Below are positions 33,580-41,093 of a stretch of DNA of 43,724 bases, piece by piece. Position numbers and translations under genes: made by a program. The stretch spans positions 78,500 to 122,223 of the forward strand of contig NZ_JAHBZK010000016.1 of the NCBI RefSeq assembly GCF_019635465.1, written 5' to 3'. Origin of the DNA: Hydrogenophaga sp. (GTDB taxonomy: Bacteria > Pseudomonadota > Gammaproteobacteria > Burkholderiales > Burkholderiaceae_C). Below the pieces are notes generated by a model, which did no database searches, was not told the origin of the DNA, and worked only from the letters and a program-made list of their open reading frames with translations. Every line of letters starts with the position of its first letter. Position 1 is the first letter of the stretch.

Positions 33580-34761
33580 TCAGATCAGCTCGATGGCCAT
33601 GGCGGTGGCTTCGCCGCCACCGATGCACAGGGTGGCCACGCCCTTCTTGCCGCCGCGCGCCTGCAGCGCGTGGATCAGCGTGACCAGGATGCGCGCGCCG
33701 CTGGCGCCGATGGGGTGACCCAGCGCACAGGCACCGCCGTTGACGTTGAGCTTGTCGTGCGAGACCTTGAGTTCGGCCATGAGCGCCATGGGCACCACGG
33801 CAAAGGCCTCGTTCACTTCCCACAGGTCCACGTCCTCGACCTTCCAGCCGATGTTGCTCAGCAGCTTCTGCGTGGCGTACACCGGCGCGGTGGTGAACCA
33901 GTTGGGTTCCTGCGCGTGGGTGGTGTGGCCCACGATGCGCGCGATCGGCTGCGCGCCCAGCGTCTTGGCGGTAGACGCCTTGGCCAGCACCAGCGCGGCA
34001 GCGCCGTCGTTGATGGACGAGCTGGACGCAGCGGTGATGGTGCCGTCCTTCTTGAAGGCGGGCTTGAGTGCCGGGATCTTGTCGAGCTTGATCTTGCCGG
34101 GGCCTTCGTCGATGGAGACGACGCGCTCACCGCTGCGTTCTTTCACGGTGACCGGGGTGATCTCTTTGGCAAAGGCGCCGTTTTCGGTGGCGGCCTTGGC
34201 GCGCGAGACGGAGGCAGTGGCGAAGGCGTCCTGCTGCTCGCGGGTGAAGCTGTACTTGGCGGCGCAGTCTTCACCAAAGGTGCCCATGCTGCGGCCGGGC
34301 TCATAGGCGTCTTCCAGGCCGTCGAGCATCATGTGGTCGTAGATCTTGTCGTGGCCCATGCGGTAGCCGCCACGGCCCTTGAGCATCAGGTAGGGGGCAT
34401 TGGTCATGCTCTCCATGCCACCCGAGACCATGACCTGCGCGCTGCCGGCCATGAGCATGTCGTGCGCCAGCATGGTGGCCTTCATGCCCGAGCCGCACAT
34501 CTTGGACAGCGTGACCGCGCCCGTGGACAAAGGCAGCCCGCCCTTGAGCGCGGCCTGGCGCGCCGGGGCCTGGCCCTGGCCGGCCATCAGGCAGTTGCCA
34601 AACAGCACTTCCTCCACGGCCTTGGGGTCGATGCCGCTGCGTTCAACGGCGGCCTTGATGGCGGCGCCGCCCAGGTCGTGTGCGGCCAGCGGCGAGAAAT
34701 CGCCCTGGAAGGCGCCCATGGGGGTGCGCGCAGCACCGAGGATGACGATGGGGTCGGACAT
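33580..34761 (-). CDS. Acetyl-CoA C-acetyltransferase (thiolase II)
   Basis: 393 residues, the usual thiolase length. The acyl-accepting C89 is in KMCGSGMKA; H349 is in NGGACALGHPIGASGAR and C379 in CIGGGEATAM. Biosynthetic-type thiolases cleave or form acetoacetyl-CoA, so it could finish the acetoacetate branch of leucine breakdown after CoA activation. AGGAG precedes the ATG at 34761. It lies between carbonic anhydrase (27 bp) and the SDR in the LiuR-type operon. Confidence 0.94.
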   Translation of the reverse strand: MSDPIVILGAARTPMGAFQGDFSPLAAHDLGGAAIKAAVERSGIDPKAVEEVLFGNCLMAGQGQAPARQAALKGGLPLSTGAVTLSKMCGSGMKATMLAHDMLMAGSAQVMVSGGMESMTNAPYLMLKGRGGYRMGHDKIYDHMMLDGLEDAYEPGRSMGTFGEDCAAKYSFTREQQDAFATASVSRAKAATENGAFAKEITPVTVKERSGERVVSIDEGPGKIKLDKIPALKPAFKKDGTITAASSSSINDGAAALVLAKASTAKTLGAQPIARIVGHTTHAQEPNWFTTAPVYATQKLLSNIGWKVEDVDLWEVNEAFAVVPMALMAELKVSHDKLNVNGGACALGHPIGASGARILVTLIHALQARGGKKGVATLCIGGGEATAMAIELI

Positions 34762-34788
34762 GGTGAGCTCCTGTGTGTGGAAGGTGAT

Positions 34789-35448
34789 TCAGCCGCGCTG
34801 GCGCGAGCCGACTTCGGCCACCGCCTGGCGGTAGGCGGCGTCGACATCTGCGTTGCTGCGCAAGCTCATGTGCAGGTCTTGCAGCAGGCCGTCCTTGAGG
34901 CCGTAGACCCAGCCGTGCAGCGTCACGGCCTGGCCCCGGCTCCAGGCGTCCTGCATGACGGTGGTCTGGGTCACGTTGACGACCTGTTCGATGACGTTGA
35001 GCTCGCACAGCGCGTCGTGGCGATGTGCCTCGGGCAAGCTGGCCAGCAAGGAGGCGTGTTTGTCGCGCACGTCCTTGATGTGGCGCAGCCAGTTGTCGGC
35101 CAGGCCCACGCGGGTGTCACGCAGGGCGGCCAGCACGCCGCCGCAGCCGTAGTGACCCACCACCATGAGGTGCTCGACCTTGAGCACGTCGACCGCGAAC
35201 TGAACGGTGGACAGGCAGTTGAGGTCGGTGGGCACCACCACATTGGCCACGTTGCGGTGCACGAAGACTTCGCCTGGCTCCAGACCCGTGATCTGGTTGG
35301 CGGGGACGCGGCTGTCGGAGCAGCCGATCCACATATAGCGCGGGCTCTGCTGTTGCGACAGCTTGGTGAAGAAGCCCGGGCGCTCGGATTCGACCTGGGC
35401 GGCCCAGCGGCGGTTGTGGTCCAGCAGTTGTTGGAGATCGTCGTTCAT
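34789..35448 (-). CDS. can: Beta-class carbonic anhydrase
   Basis: 219 residues. It interconverts CO2 and bicarbonate with zinc. Ligands are C43 and D45 with R47 (GCSDSR), H99 and C102 (GHYGCGG), the beta-class set. It is within the run containing isovaleryl-CoA dehydrogenase and thiolase; because methylcrotonyl-CoA carboxylase needs bicarbonate, co-regulation with leucine breakdown makes sense. That role is inferred from context. No strong ribosome site is visible before the ATG. Confidence 0.95.
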   Translation of the reverse strand: MNDDLQQLLDHNRRWAAQVESERPGFFTKLSQQQSPRYMWIGCSDSRVPANQITGLEPGEVFVHRNVANVVVPTDLNCLSTVQFAVDVLKVEHLMVVGHYGCGGVLAALRDTRVGLADNWLRHIKDVRDKHASLLASLPEAHRHDALCELNVIEQVVNVTQTTVMQDAWSRGQAVTLHGWVYGLKDGLLQDLHMSLRSNADVDAAYRQAVAEVGSRQRG

Positions 35449-35493
35449 GGCGGCGTTTTGCGTCGTGTGTTTGGCGGTGGGTGCCTGGGTCGA

Positions 35494-36675
35494 TCACATG
35501 GTCTCGGCGAACAGCTCGCGGCCGATCAGCATGCGGCGGATTTCGCTGGTACCGGCGCCGATCTCATAGAGCTTGGCATCACGCCACAAACGACCCAGCG
35601 GGTACTCGTTGATGTAGCCGTTGCCGCCGAAGATCTGCACGCCTTCGCCGGCCATCCAGGTGGCCTTCTCGGCCGTCCACAGGATGACCGAGGCGCAGTC
35701 CTTGCGCACCTGGCGCACGTGTTCGGCGCCCAGCATGTCGAGGTTCTTGGCCACGGTGTAGGCAAAACTGCGCGCGGCCTGCAGCACGGTGTACATGTCG
35801 GCCACCTTGCCCTGGATAAGCTGGAACTCACCGATGCTCTGGCCGAACTGCTTGCGATCGTGGATATAGGGGATCACGTTGTCCATGACCGACTGCATGA
35901 TGCCCAGCGGCCCGCCGGTGAGCACGGCGCGCTCGTAGTCGAGGCCGCTCATCAGCACCTTGGCGCCGTTGTTGAGGCCACCCAGGATGTTTTCGGCCGG
36001 CACCTCGACGTTCTGGAACACCAGTTCACCGGTATGGCTGCCGCGCATGCCCAGCTTGTCGAGCTTCTGCGCAATGGAGAAGCCCTTCATGCCTTTCTCG
36101 ATCAGGAAGGCGGTCACACCGCGCGCGCCCATTTCGGGCTCGGACTTGGCGTAGACCACCAAGGTGTCGGCGTCGGGGCCGTTGGTGATCCACATCTTGC
36201 TGCCGTTGAGCAGGTAGTAGCCGCCCTTGTCCTCGGCCTTGAGCTTCATGCTGATGACGTCGGAGCCGGCCCCGGGCTCGCTCATGGCCAGCGCGCCCAC
36301 ATGCTCACCACTGATGAGCTTGGGCAGGTACCTCTGGCGCTGGGCGTCGTTGCCATTGCGCTTGATCTGGTTCACGCACAGGTTGGAGTGCGCACCGTAC
36401 GAGAGCCCCACCGAAGCGCTGGCGCGGCTGATCTCTTCCATGGCCACCATGTGCGCGAGGTAGCCCATGTTGGCCCCACCATAGGCCTCGGGCACGGTGA
36501 TGCCGAGCACGCCGAGCTCGCCCATCTTGCGCCACAGGTCCATGGGGAACTGGTCGCTGCGATCGATCTCGGCCGCGCGCGGGGCGATCTCGGCCTGTGC
36601 GAAGTCGCGCACCGCGTCGCGCAGCGCATCGATGTCGTCGCCAAGCTGGAAGTTCAGGCCGGGTAGCTGGTTCAT
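35494..36675 (-). CDS. liuA: Isovaleryl-CoA dehydrogenase
   Basis: 393 residues. It oxidises isovaleryl-CoA to 3-methylcrotonyl-CoA with FAD, feeding electrons to ETF. Diagnostic features: catalytic base E248 in [16 protein letters not shown] (the IVD position), and [18 protein letters not shown] in place of the MCAD-type YEGT, plus [14 protein letters not shown] and [13 protein letters not shown]. It supplies the substrate of mccAB, which lies over 12 kb away. AGGAG precedes the ATG at 36675; the thioesterase is 27 bp upstream. Confidence 0.96.
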   Translation of the reverse strand: MNQLPGLNFQLGDDIDALRDAVRDFAQAEIAPRAAEIDRSDQFPMDLWRKMGELGVLGITVPEAYGGANMGYLAHMVAMEEISRASASVGLSYGAHSNLCVNQIKRNGNDAQRQRYLPKLISGEHVGALAMSEPGAGSDVISMKLKAEDKGGYYLLNGSKMWITNGPDADTLVVYAKSEPEMGARGVTAFLIEKGMKGFSIAQKLDKLGMRGSHTGELVFQNVEVPAENILGGLNNGAKVLMSGLDYERAVLTGGPLGIMQSVMDNVIPYIHDRKQFGQSIGEFQLIQGKVADMYTVLQAARSFAYTVAKNLDMLGAEHVRQVRKDCASVILWTAEKATWMAGEGVQIFGGNGYINEYPLGRLWRDAKLYEIGAGTSEIRRMLIGRELFAETM

Positions 36676-36702
36676 GGTGAGGGTCTCCTGGGTCGAATCG
36701 GG

Positions 36703-37161
36703 TCAGCCGCGCACGTTGTCGCGGCCCAGTACGGTCATCAGCGTGCAGCCCATGGTGGCAACGAGCTTCTCTTTGCCGCCATGCGTGGCGTAGGCATGGC
36801 CTTCGGCCACCGTGACGGTGCGCCCGGGTTTGATCACGTTGCCGACCATGCGGAAGTGCTCGCCCTGGGCCGGCGCCAGCAGGTTGATCTTGAACTCGAT
36901 GGTGAGCACGGCGGCCTCGGCCGGCATGAGCGAAAACCCGGCGTAGCCGCAGGCCGAATCGAGCGCGGTGGACACCATGCCGGCGTGCAGAAACCCGTGC
37001 TGCTGGGTCAGGTGCGCGGCCCACGGCAGCGTGATCACCACGCGCCCGGGGAGCACCTCGGACAACGTGGCGCCCAGGGTCGTCATGGCGGCCTGGCGCG
37101 CAAAACTGTCGCGCACGCGCTGGGCGTAGTCCGGGTCCTGGGCTTGAAACGGGGTGCTCAT
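36703..37161 (-). CDS. PaaI-family hotdog acyl-CoA thioesterase
   Basis: 152 residues with the hotdog-fold signature QHGFLHAGMVSTALDSACGYA and then AVLTIEFKINLLAPAQG, typical of PaaI/YbgC-like thioesterases that release free acids from CoA. It is the first gene behind the predicted LiuR-type promoter, with GGAGG before the ATG at 37161 and a leader of about 50 nt. It could relieve build-up of isovaleryl- or aryl-CoA; the substrate is not known. Confidence 0.9.
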   Translation of the reverse strand: MSTPFQAQDPDYAQRVRDSFARQAAMTTLGATLSEVLPGRVVITLPWAAHLTQQHGFLHAGMVSTALDSACGYAGFSLMPAEAAVLTIEFKINLLAPAQGEHFRMVGNVIKPGRTVTVAEGHAYATHGGKEKLVATMGCTLMTVLGRDNVRG

Positions 37162-37217
37162 GGGGATTGCCTCCGAGGGGGGTGCATCGCGGGGCAGTGC
37201 CCGCTGGGGCAGCCGGG

Positions 37218-37247
37218 ATTCTATGTTGACGTTTACGTAAACGTCAA
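37218..37247 (-). promoter_or_regulatory. LiuR/MerR-type operator overlapping the promoter of the leucine/acyl-CoA operon
   Basis: 37226-37247 is a perfect 22-bp palindrome with half-site TTGACGTTTAC. On the minus strand its first six bases (TTGACG, 37247-37242) act as -35; an 18-bp spacer leads to TAGAAT (37223-37218) as -10. An operator filling a lengthened spacer is the classical MerR-family arrangement, and the next gene downstream starts at 37161. The motif resembles the LiuR consensus known for leucine-degradation regulons (from memory). Confidence 0.8.
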
Positions 37248-37275
37248 TTCAAGGGGAATGCCGGCCGGGTGCATT

Positions 37276-37680
37276 TCAGCCGGGCTTGCGCTCGATCTTC
37301 GCCAGCAGCGCGCGCGCTTCCTTCTCGTGCGTTTTCACCTCATCGAGGTTGGCCTCCAGGTCGGCCATCTGCTCCTCGAGCTGGCGCCGGTGGTCGGCCA
37401 GCACGGTCAGGAACTTGCGCAGCTGCGGCCCGGTGTCGCGCGGGCTGTCGTACATGTCGATGATGTCCCGGGCCTCGGTCAGCGACAGGCCCAGGCGCTT
37501 GGCGCGCAGCGTGAGCTTGAGGCGCGTGCGGTCGCGCGCGCTGTAGACCCGGTTGCGCCCGCCCGGGCCATCGCGCAGCGGCTGCAGCAGGCCCATGTCC
37601 TCGTAGAAGCGGATGGCTCGCGTGGTGAGGTCGAACTCGCGCGCAAGGTCGCTGATGGTGAAGGTCGGGTTGGTGGCCAT
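37276..37680 (-). CDS. liuR: MerR-family regulator, probable LiuR
   Basis: 134 residues. The N-terminal winged helix reads FTISDLAREFDLTTRAIRFYEDMGLL, followed by RNRVYSARDRTRLKLTLRAKRLGLSL; the C-terminal half is a long, charged coiled coil for dimerisation (ADLEANLDEVKTHEKEARAL). No metal-binding cysteines occur, as expected for acyl-CoA or organic ligand sensors. It lies upstream of, and in the same direction as, the isovaleryl-CoA dehydrogenase operon and is flanked on both sides by the TTGACGTTTAC palindromes, which supports its assignment as the leucine regulator LiuR and suggests autoregulation. Confidence 0.88.
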   Translation of the reverse strand: MATNPTFTISDLAREFDLTTRAIRFYEDMGLLQPLRDGPGGRNRVYSARDRTRLKLTLRAKRLGLSLTEARDIIDMYDSPRDTGPQLRKFLTVLADHRRQLEEQMADLEANLDEVKTHEKEARALLAKIERKPG

Positions 37681-37739
37681 GGAACGGTGTCGGGTGGCGG
37701 ACAGGGAACGCCGGTGCTGCTCCGTAGAATGCCCGTTTC

Positions 37740-37761
37740 TTGACGTTTACGTCAACGTCAA
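37740..37761. promoter_or_regulatory. Second LiuR-type operator (one mismatch), liuR/metallo-hydrolase divergent region
   Basis: The 22 bp match the perfect palindrome at 37226-37247 except for one base (GTCAAC for GTAAAC). It lies in the 111 bp between liuR (start 37680) and the divergent metallo-hydrolase (start 37792), so it may control either or both. On the minus strand TTGACG (37755-37750) with CATTCT (37731-37726), 18 bp apart, is a weak promoter candidate for liuR. Confidence 0.75.
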
Positions 37762-37791
37762 GCCGCGCGCATCTTAATTCAATCGCCCCCC

Positions 37792-38862
37792 ATGAGCCTC
37801 TCCCGCGACCAGCTTGAAGCCCGCCTCCAGTACCCCCAGGGCACCACGCTGCCCGAACCCGGGCGCGCGCTGGTGGTGGCGCCCGGCGTGAAGTGGGTGC
37901 GCATGACGCTGCCCTTTGCGCTGGACCACATCAACCTCTGGTTGCTGCGCGACACGCTGGACGGCCGCGAAGGCTGGACCGTGGTGGACTGCTGCATCGC
38001 ACGCGACGAAGCCAAGGCCCGGTGGGAACAGGTGTTCGCCAATGAGCTCGACGGCCTTCCGGTGCTGCGCGTGATCGTGACCCACATGCACCCCGACCAC
38101 ATCGGCCTGGCCAGCTGGCTGTGCGACAAGTGGCAGTGCCGCTTGTGGATCAGCGCCACCGACTACGCCATGGCGCGCATCGGCTCGCAGAGCACCACCG
38201 GCTTTGGTGGCGACGCGGCAGCGGCCTACTTTGCCAGCCATGGCCTCGTCGACCCCGCCAGCGTGCAGAAGATCCGCGAGCGTGCGCGCTACTACCCGGG
38301 CCTGGTGCCGGATGTGCCGGCACGGTACCGGCGGCTGATCGATGGCCTCGACGTCACCGTCGGTGGCCAGGTCTGGCGCTGTATCAGCGGCTATGGCCAC
38401 GCACCCGAACACATTGCGCTGTGGTGCGAATCGCTGGGCGTGCTCATCAGCGGCGACATGGTGCTGCCGCGCATCTCCACCAACGTGAGCGTCTACGACC
38501 AGGAACCCGAGGCCGATTCGCTGCGCCTGTTCCTGGACTCCATCGACAAGTTCCGCTCCTTGCCCGAACAGACGCTGGTGCTGCCGTCGCACGGCCGCCC
38601 GTTCACCGGACTGCACGAGCGCATCCAGCAACTGCACGACCACCACGACGAGCGCCTGGCTGAGGTGACCCAGGCCTGCCGCGAGAAAGCCTGCAGTGCC
38701 ACCGACGTGCTCCCGGTGCTGTTTCCGCGTGCGCTCGATCTGCACCAGACCACGTTTGCCATGGGCGAGGCCGTGGCGCACCTGAACCGCTTGTGGCACG
38801 CGGGCGTGCTCAGCCGTGTGCAGGACGGCGAAGGCGTGTGGCGCTTCGCCACCGTCGCCTGA
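37792..38862 (+). CDS. Metallo-beta-lactamase-fold hydrolase
   Basis: 356 residues. Zinc ligands are in THMHPDHIG (H98, H100, D102, H103), with later histidines in SGYGHAPEHIALW and LPSHGRPF, and the aspartate in LISGDMVLP. A C-terminal winged-helix-like part (MGEAVAHLNRLWHAGVL) resembles LACTB2/glyoxalase-II-like proteins. Substrate could be a thioester or lactone. A LiuR-type operator 31 bp upstream of the ATG ties it to acyl-CoA metabolism, which favours a CoA- or glutathione-thioester role (inference). Confidence 0.9.
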   Translation: MSLSRDQLEARLQYPQGTTLPEPGRALVVAPGVKWVRMTLPFALDHINLWLLRDTLDGREGWTVVDCCIARDEAKARWEQVFANELDGLPVLRVIVTHMHPDHIGLASWLCDKWQCRLWISATDYAMARIGSQSTTGFGGDAAAAYFASHGLVDPASVQKIRERARYYPGLVPDVPARYRRLIDGLDVTVGGQVWRCISGYGHAPEHIALWCESLGVLISGDMVLPRISTNVSVYDQEPEADSLRLFLDSIDKFRSLPEQTLVLPSHGRPFTGLHERIQQLHDHHDERLAEVTQACREKACSATDVLPVLFPRALDLHQTTFAMGEAVAHLNRLWHAGVLSRVQDGEGVWRFATVA

Positions 38863-38868
38863 TCGGCG

Positions 38869-39750
38869 TCAGACCTCGCCCAGCGGCAGCGCAGCGTCCT
38901 TCAGCGCGCGCCGGCGCTCCTGGTGATCGGGCATCACGCTGGCCACCACGTCCCAGAAGCGCGGGCTGTGGTCCATGTGGCGCAGGTGGCTGAGTTCGTG
39001 CACCACCACGTAGTCGATCATGTCCATGGACAGATGGATCAGCCGCCAGTTCAGGCGGATGCGCCCGTCGGCGCTGGCGCTGCCCCAGCGCGTGTCGGCG
39101 TTGGACAGCGACAGCCGGGTCCAGCGCACGCCCAGGCGCGGCGCAAACAGGTCCAGCCGCTCGGTGAACACGCTGCGCGCATGGCGCATGAGCCAGGCCT
39201 GCGCGGCGTCGCGGATCTGCGCCTCTTTGGCGTGGTGCGGCAGGCCCACGTGCAGGGTGCGTGTGGGCGCATCAAATGCGGCGCCGCGACCGGAGAAGCC
39301 ATGCGCTGGGTCCAGCCGCAGCCAGGCGGGCTCGCCCAGCAGCGGCAGCTCGACGCCGTCGGCCCAGCGGATGCGCGAGGCGTCGCGTCGTTCGGCGCGC
39401 TCGCGCGCCTCGGCCAGTTTGTCGAGCACCCAGGCGGCCTTCTCCTGAATGACCGCCTCGACCTCACCCAGCGTGCTCCAGCGCGGCGCCCGCACGCTCA
39501 AGCCCTCGCTGCCCACGCTCAGGCCGATGGTGCGGCGCTTGCCGCGTTGAAACTCATAGCCCACCTCGCAGCCGCGCAAGCGCACCAGGCGGTTGGCGCG
39601 CGGGTGGTGCCAGCTGGCGGGCTGGAACACCGCCTGCATGGGCAGGGCCGGGGGTGCTGGCGTGTTGTCGGTGGTCTGCGCGGAAGGTGCTACAGGCGCG
39701 GACGCAGGTTCGCCGAACAGGTCGAGCGCCAGCTGGATGAAGCGCTCCAT
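38869..39750 (-). CDS. YgjP/SprT-like zinc metallopeptidase (DUF45)
   Basis: 293 residues from ATG 39750, with GAAGG a few bases upstream and a 7-bp gap to plsC; other in-frame starts at 39771 or TTG 39780 would overlap plsC. The zinc motif VVHELSHLRHMDHSPRFW near the C-terminus has the HExxH form (HELSH) plus a downstream His. LSNADTRWGSAS is the family's upstream signature. Function of YgjP-like proteins is little known. An Ala/Pro-rich N-terminal stretch (about 15-50) looks disordered. Confidence 0.9.
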   Translation of the reverse strand: MERFIQLALDLFGEPASAPVAPSAQTTDNTPAPPALPMQAVFQPASWHHPRANRLVRLRGCEVGYEFQRGKRRTIGLSVGSEGLSVRAPRWSTLGEVEAVIQEKAAWVLDKLAEARERAERRDASRIRWADGVELPLLGEPAWLRLDPAHGFSGRGAAFDAPTRTLHVGLPHHAKEAQIRDAAQAWLMRHARSVFTERLDLFAPRLGVRWTRLSLSNADTRWGSASADGRIRLNWRLIHLSMDMIDYVVVHELSHLRHMDHSPRFWDVVASVMPDHQERRRALKDAALPLGEV

Positions 39751-39757
39751 GGGGCCT

Positions 39758-40501
39758 TCAGCGATAGGCATCCGGATCAAGCCGGCGCATTTCGGCCTCG
39801 ATCCAGGCCTCGACCTCGCGCATCAGCTCGTCAGCCTCGCGCCCCTCGCTGGGAATGGGTTTGCCGATGGAGAAGTCCACCACGCCAGGCCGCTTCACGA
39901 AGGCCTTGCGCGGCCAGCACTTGGCGGAGGTGACCGCCACCGGAATGACCGGCGCCCCGGTGGCCACGGCCAACCGCGTGCCGCCGGTCTTGTAGTTGCC
40001 CTGCTGGCCGCGCGGGATGCGCGTGCCCTCGGGGAACATGATCACCCAGGTGCCCAGGTCCAGCAGGCGCTGGCCCTGCTCGACCACCTTGTTGAAGGCC
40101 TGGGTGCGCTTGCTGCGGTCGATGTGGATCATGTCGAGCCGGCCCATGGCCCAGCCGAAGAAGGGCACGTAGAGCAGCTCCTTCTTGAACACATAGGCCA
40201 GCGGGTGCGGCATCAGCGTGGGCATGGCGAAGGTTTCCCAGGTGGACTGGTGCTTGACCAGCAACACCGCCGGGGCGGTGCTGCCCACCGGCAGGTTCTC
40301 CATGCCGCTCACGCGGTTGCGGATGCCGAGGATGAGTGTGCCGCTGTGCACCGCCACCCGCAGCCAGCCGGCGCACATCCAGTACAGGGTGACGCTGCTC
40401 ACGAAGGGCGAGACGATGACCACCGCCAAACCCCAGGGAATGACGGTGATGGCCATGACCAGCATGTGCAGCACGGAGCGCAAGGCGTTGACGAGGTACA
40501 T
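39758..40501 (-). CDS. plsC: 1-acyl-sn-glycerol-3-phosphate acyltransferase
   Basis: 247 residues. It acylates lysophosphatidic acid to phosphatidic acid at the inner membrane. An N-terminal hydrophobic anchor (LHMLVMAITVIPWGLAVVIV) precedes the active-site motif KHQSTWET with H84 and E89 (HX4E instead of the commoner HX4D), then FPEGTR at 156-161 for the phosphate, and the V-P-V strand PVIPVAV. It is seven bases from gmhB and the metallopeptidase, so the three probably form an operon with glyQS. Confidence 0.93.
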   Translation of the reverse strand: MYLVNALRSVLHMLVMAITVIPWGLAVVIVSPFVSSVTLYWMCAGWLRVAVHSGTLILGIRNRVSGMENLPVGSTAPAVLLVKHQSTWETFAMPTLMPHPLAYVFKKELLYVPFFGWAMGRLDMIHIDRSKRTQAFNKVVEQGQRLLDLGTWVIMFPEGTRIPRGQQGNYKTGGTRLAVATGAPVIPVAVTSAKCWPRKAFVKRPGVVDFSIGKPIPSEGREADELMREVEAWIEAEMRRLDPDAYR

Positions 40502-40507
40502 GCGGGT

Positions 40508-41086
40508 TCAGGCAGAGGCTTTGGGGGCGGGCGCCGGCTGCTCAAGCAGCCAGTCGGCAAAGGCACCGAGATCGGCGTGCAAAAGGGTGCCGGGCGGCAG
40601 CTCGTCGATCGACTCGGCGGCGCGATCGCCGAGGTGCGCGGACAGGCCCGTGAGCAGCAGGTGCGGCGGGCAACCCGCAGCAGCACCGGCCTGCACATGC
40701 CGCAGCGAGTTGCCGGCGGCGGGCACATCGGTAAGCGGCACGCCAAAGCGCGCGCCGATCTGCAGGAACAGGCCGGGCGCCGGCTTGCGGCAGGCGCAAC
40801 CGTCTTCCGGCGCGTGGGGGCAGATGAACACCGCCTCGACGCGTGCACCCACGGCCGCCAGCTGGCGGTGCATCTTGACGTGGATGGCGTTGAGCGAGGC
40901 CATGTCGAACAGGCCGCGGCCGATGCCCGACTGGTTGGTGGCCAGCACCACGCGCCAGCCGCCGTGGTTGAGGCGGGCCACCGCCTCGAGCGCGCCTTCG
41001 AGCGGCTCCCACTCATCCGGCGACGCCACCTTGTCGTCGCGGCTGCGGTTGAGGGTGCCGTCGCGGTCGAGGATGAGCAGCTTCAT
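40508..41086 (-). CDS. gmhB: D-glycero-D-manno-heptose 1,7-bisphosphate phosphatase
   Basis: 192 residues, HAD-IIIA class. D7/D9 in LILDRDGTLN form the nucleophile pair; TNQSGIGRGLF is motif II; the structural zinc site CPHAPEDGCACRKPAPG is present, which is typical of GmhB. It removes the 7-phosphate in ADP-heptose synthesis for lipopolysaccharide core. It lies between glyS (7 bp) and plsC (6 bp), a common order in related bacteria as I recall. Confidence 0.92.
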   Translation of the reverse strand: MKLLILDRDGTLNRSRDDKVASPDEWEPLEGALEAVARLNHGGWRVVLATNQSGIGRGLFDMASLNAIHVKMHRQLAAVGARVEAVFICPHAPEDGCACRKPAPGLFLQIGARFGVPLTDVPAAGNSLRHVQAGAAAGCPPHLLLTGLSAHLGDRAAESIDELPPGTLLHADLGAFADWLLEQPAPAPKASA

Positions 41087-41093
41087 GCCGCGA

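Noticed and set aside
31014-33683. Plus-strand open frame of 889 codons
   Set aside because: Antisense to trkA, an acyl-CoA dehydrogenase and an SDR that are all intact.
33346-36666. Plus-strand open frame of 1106 codons
   Set aside because: Antisense to thiolase, carbonic anhydrase and isovaleryl-CoA dehydrogenase; no homology.
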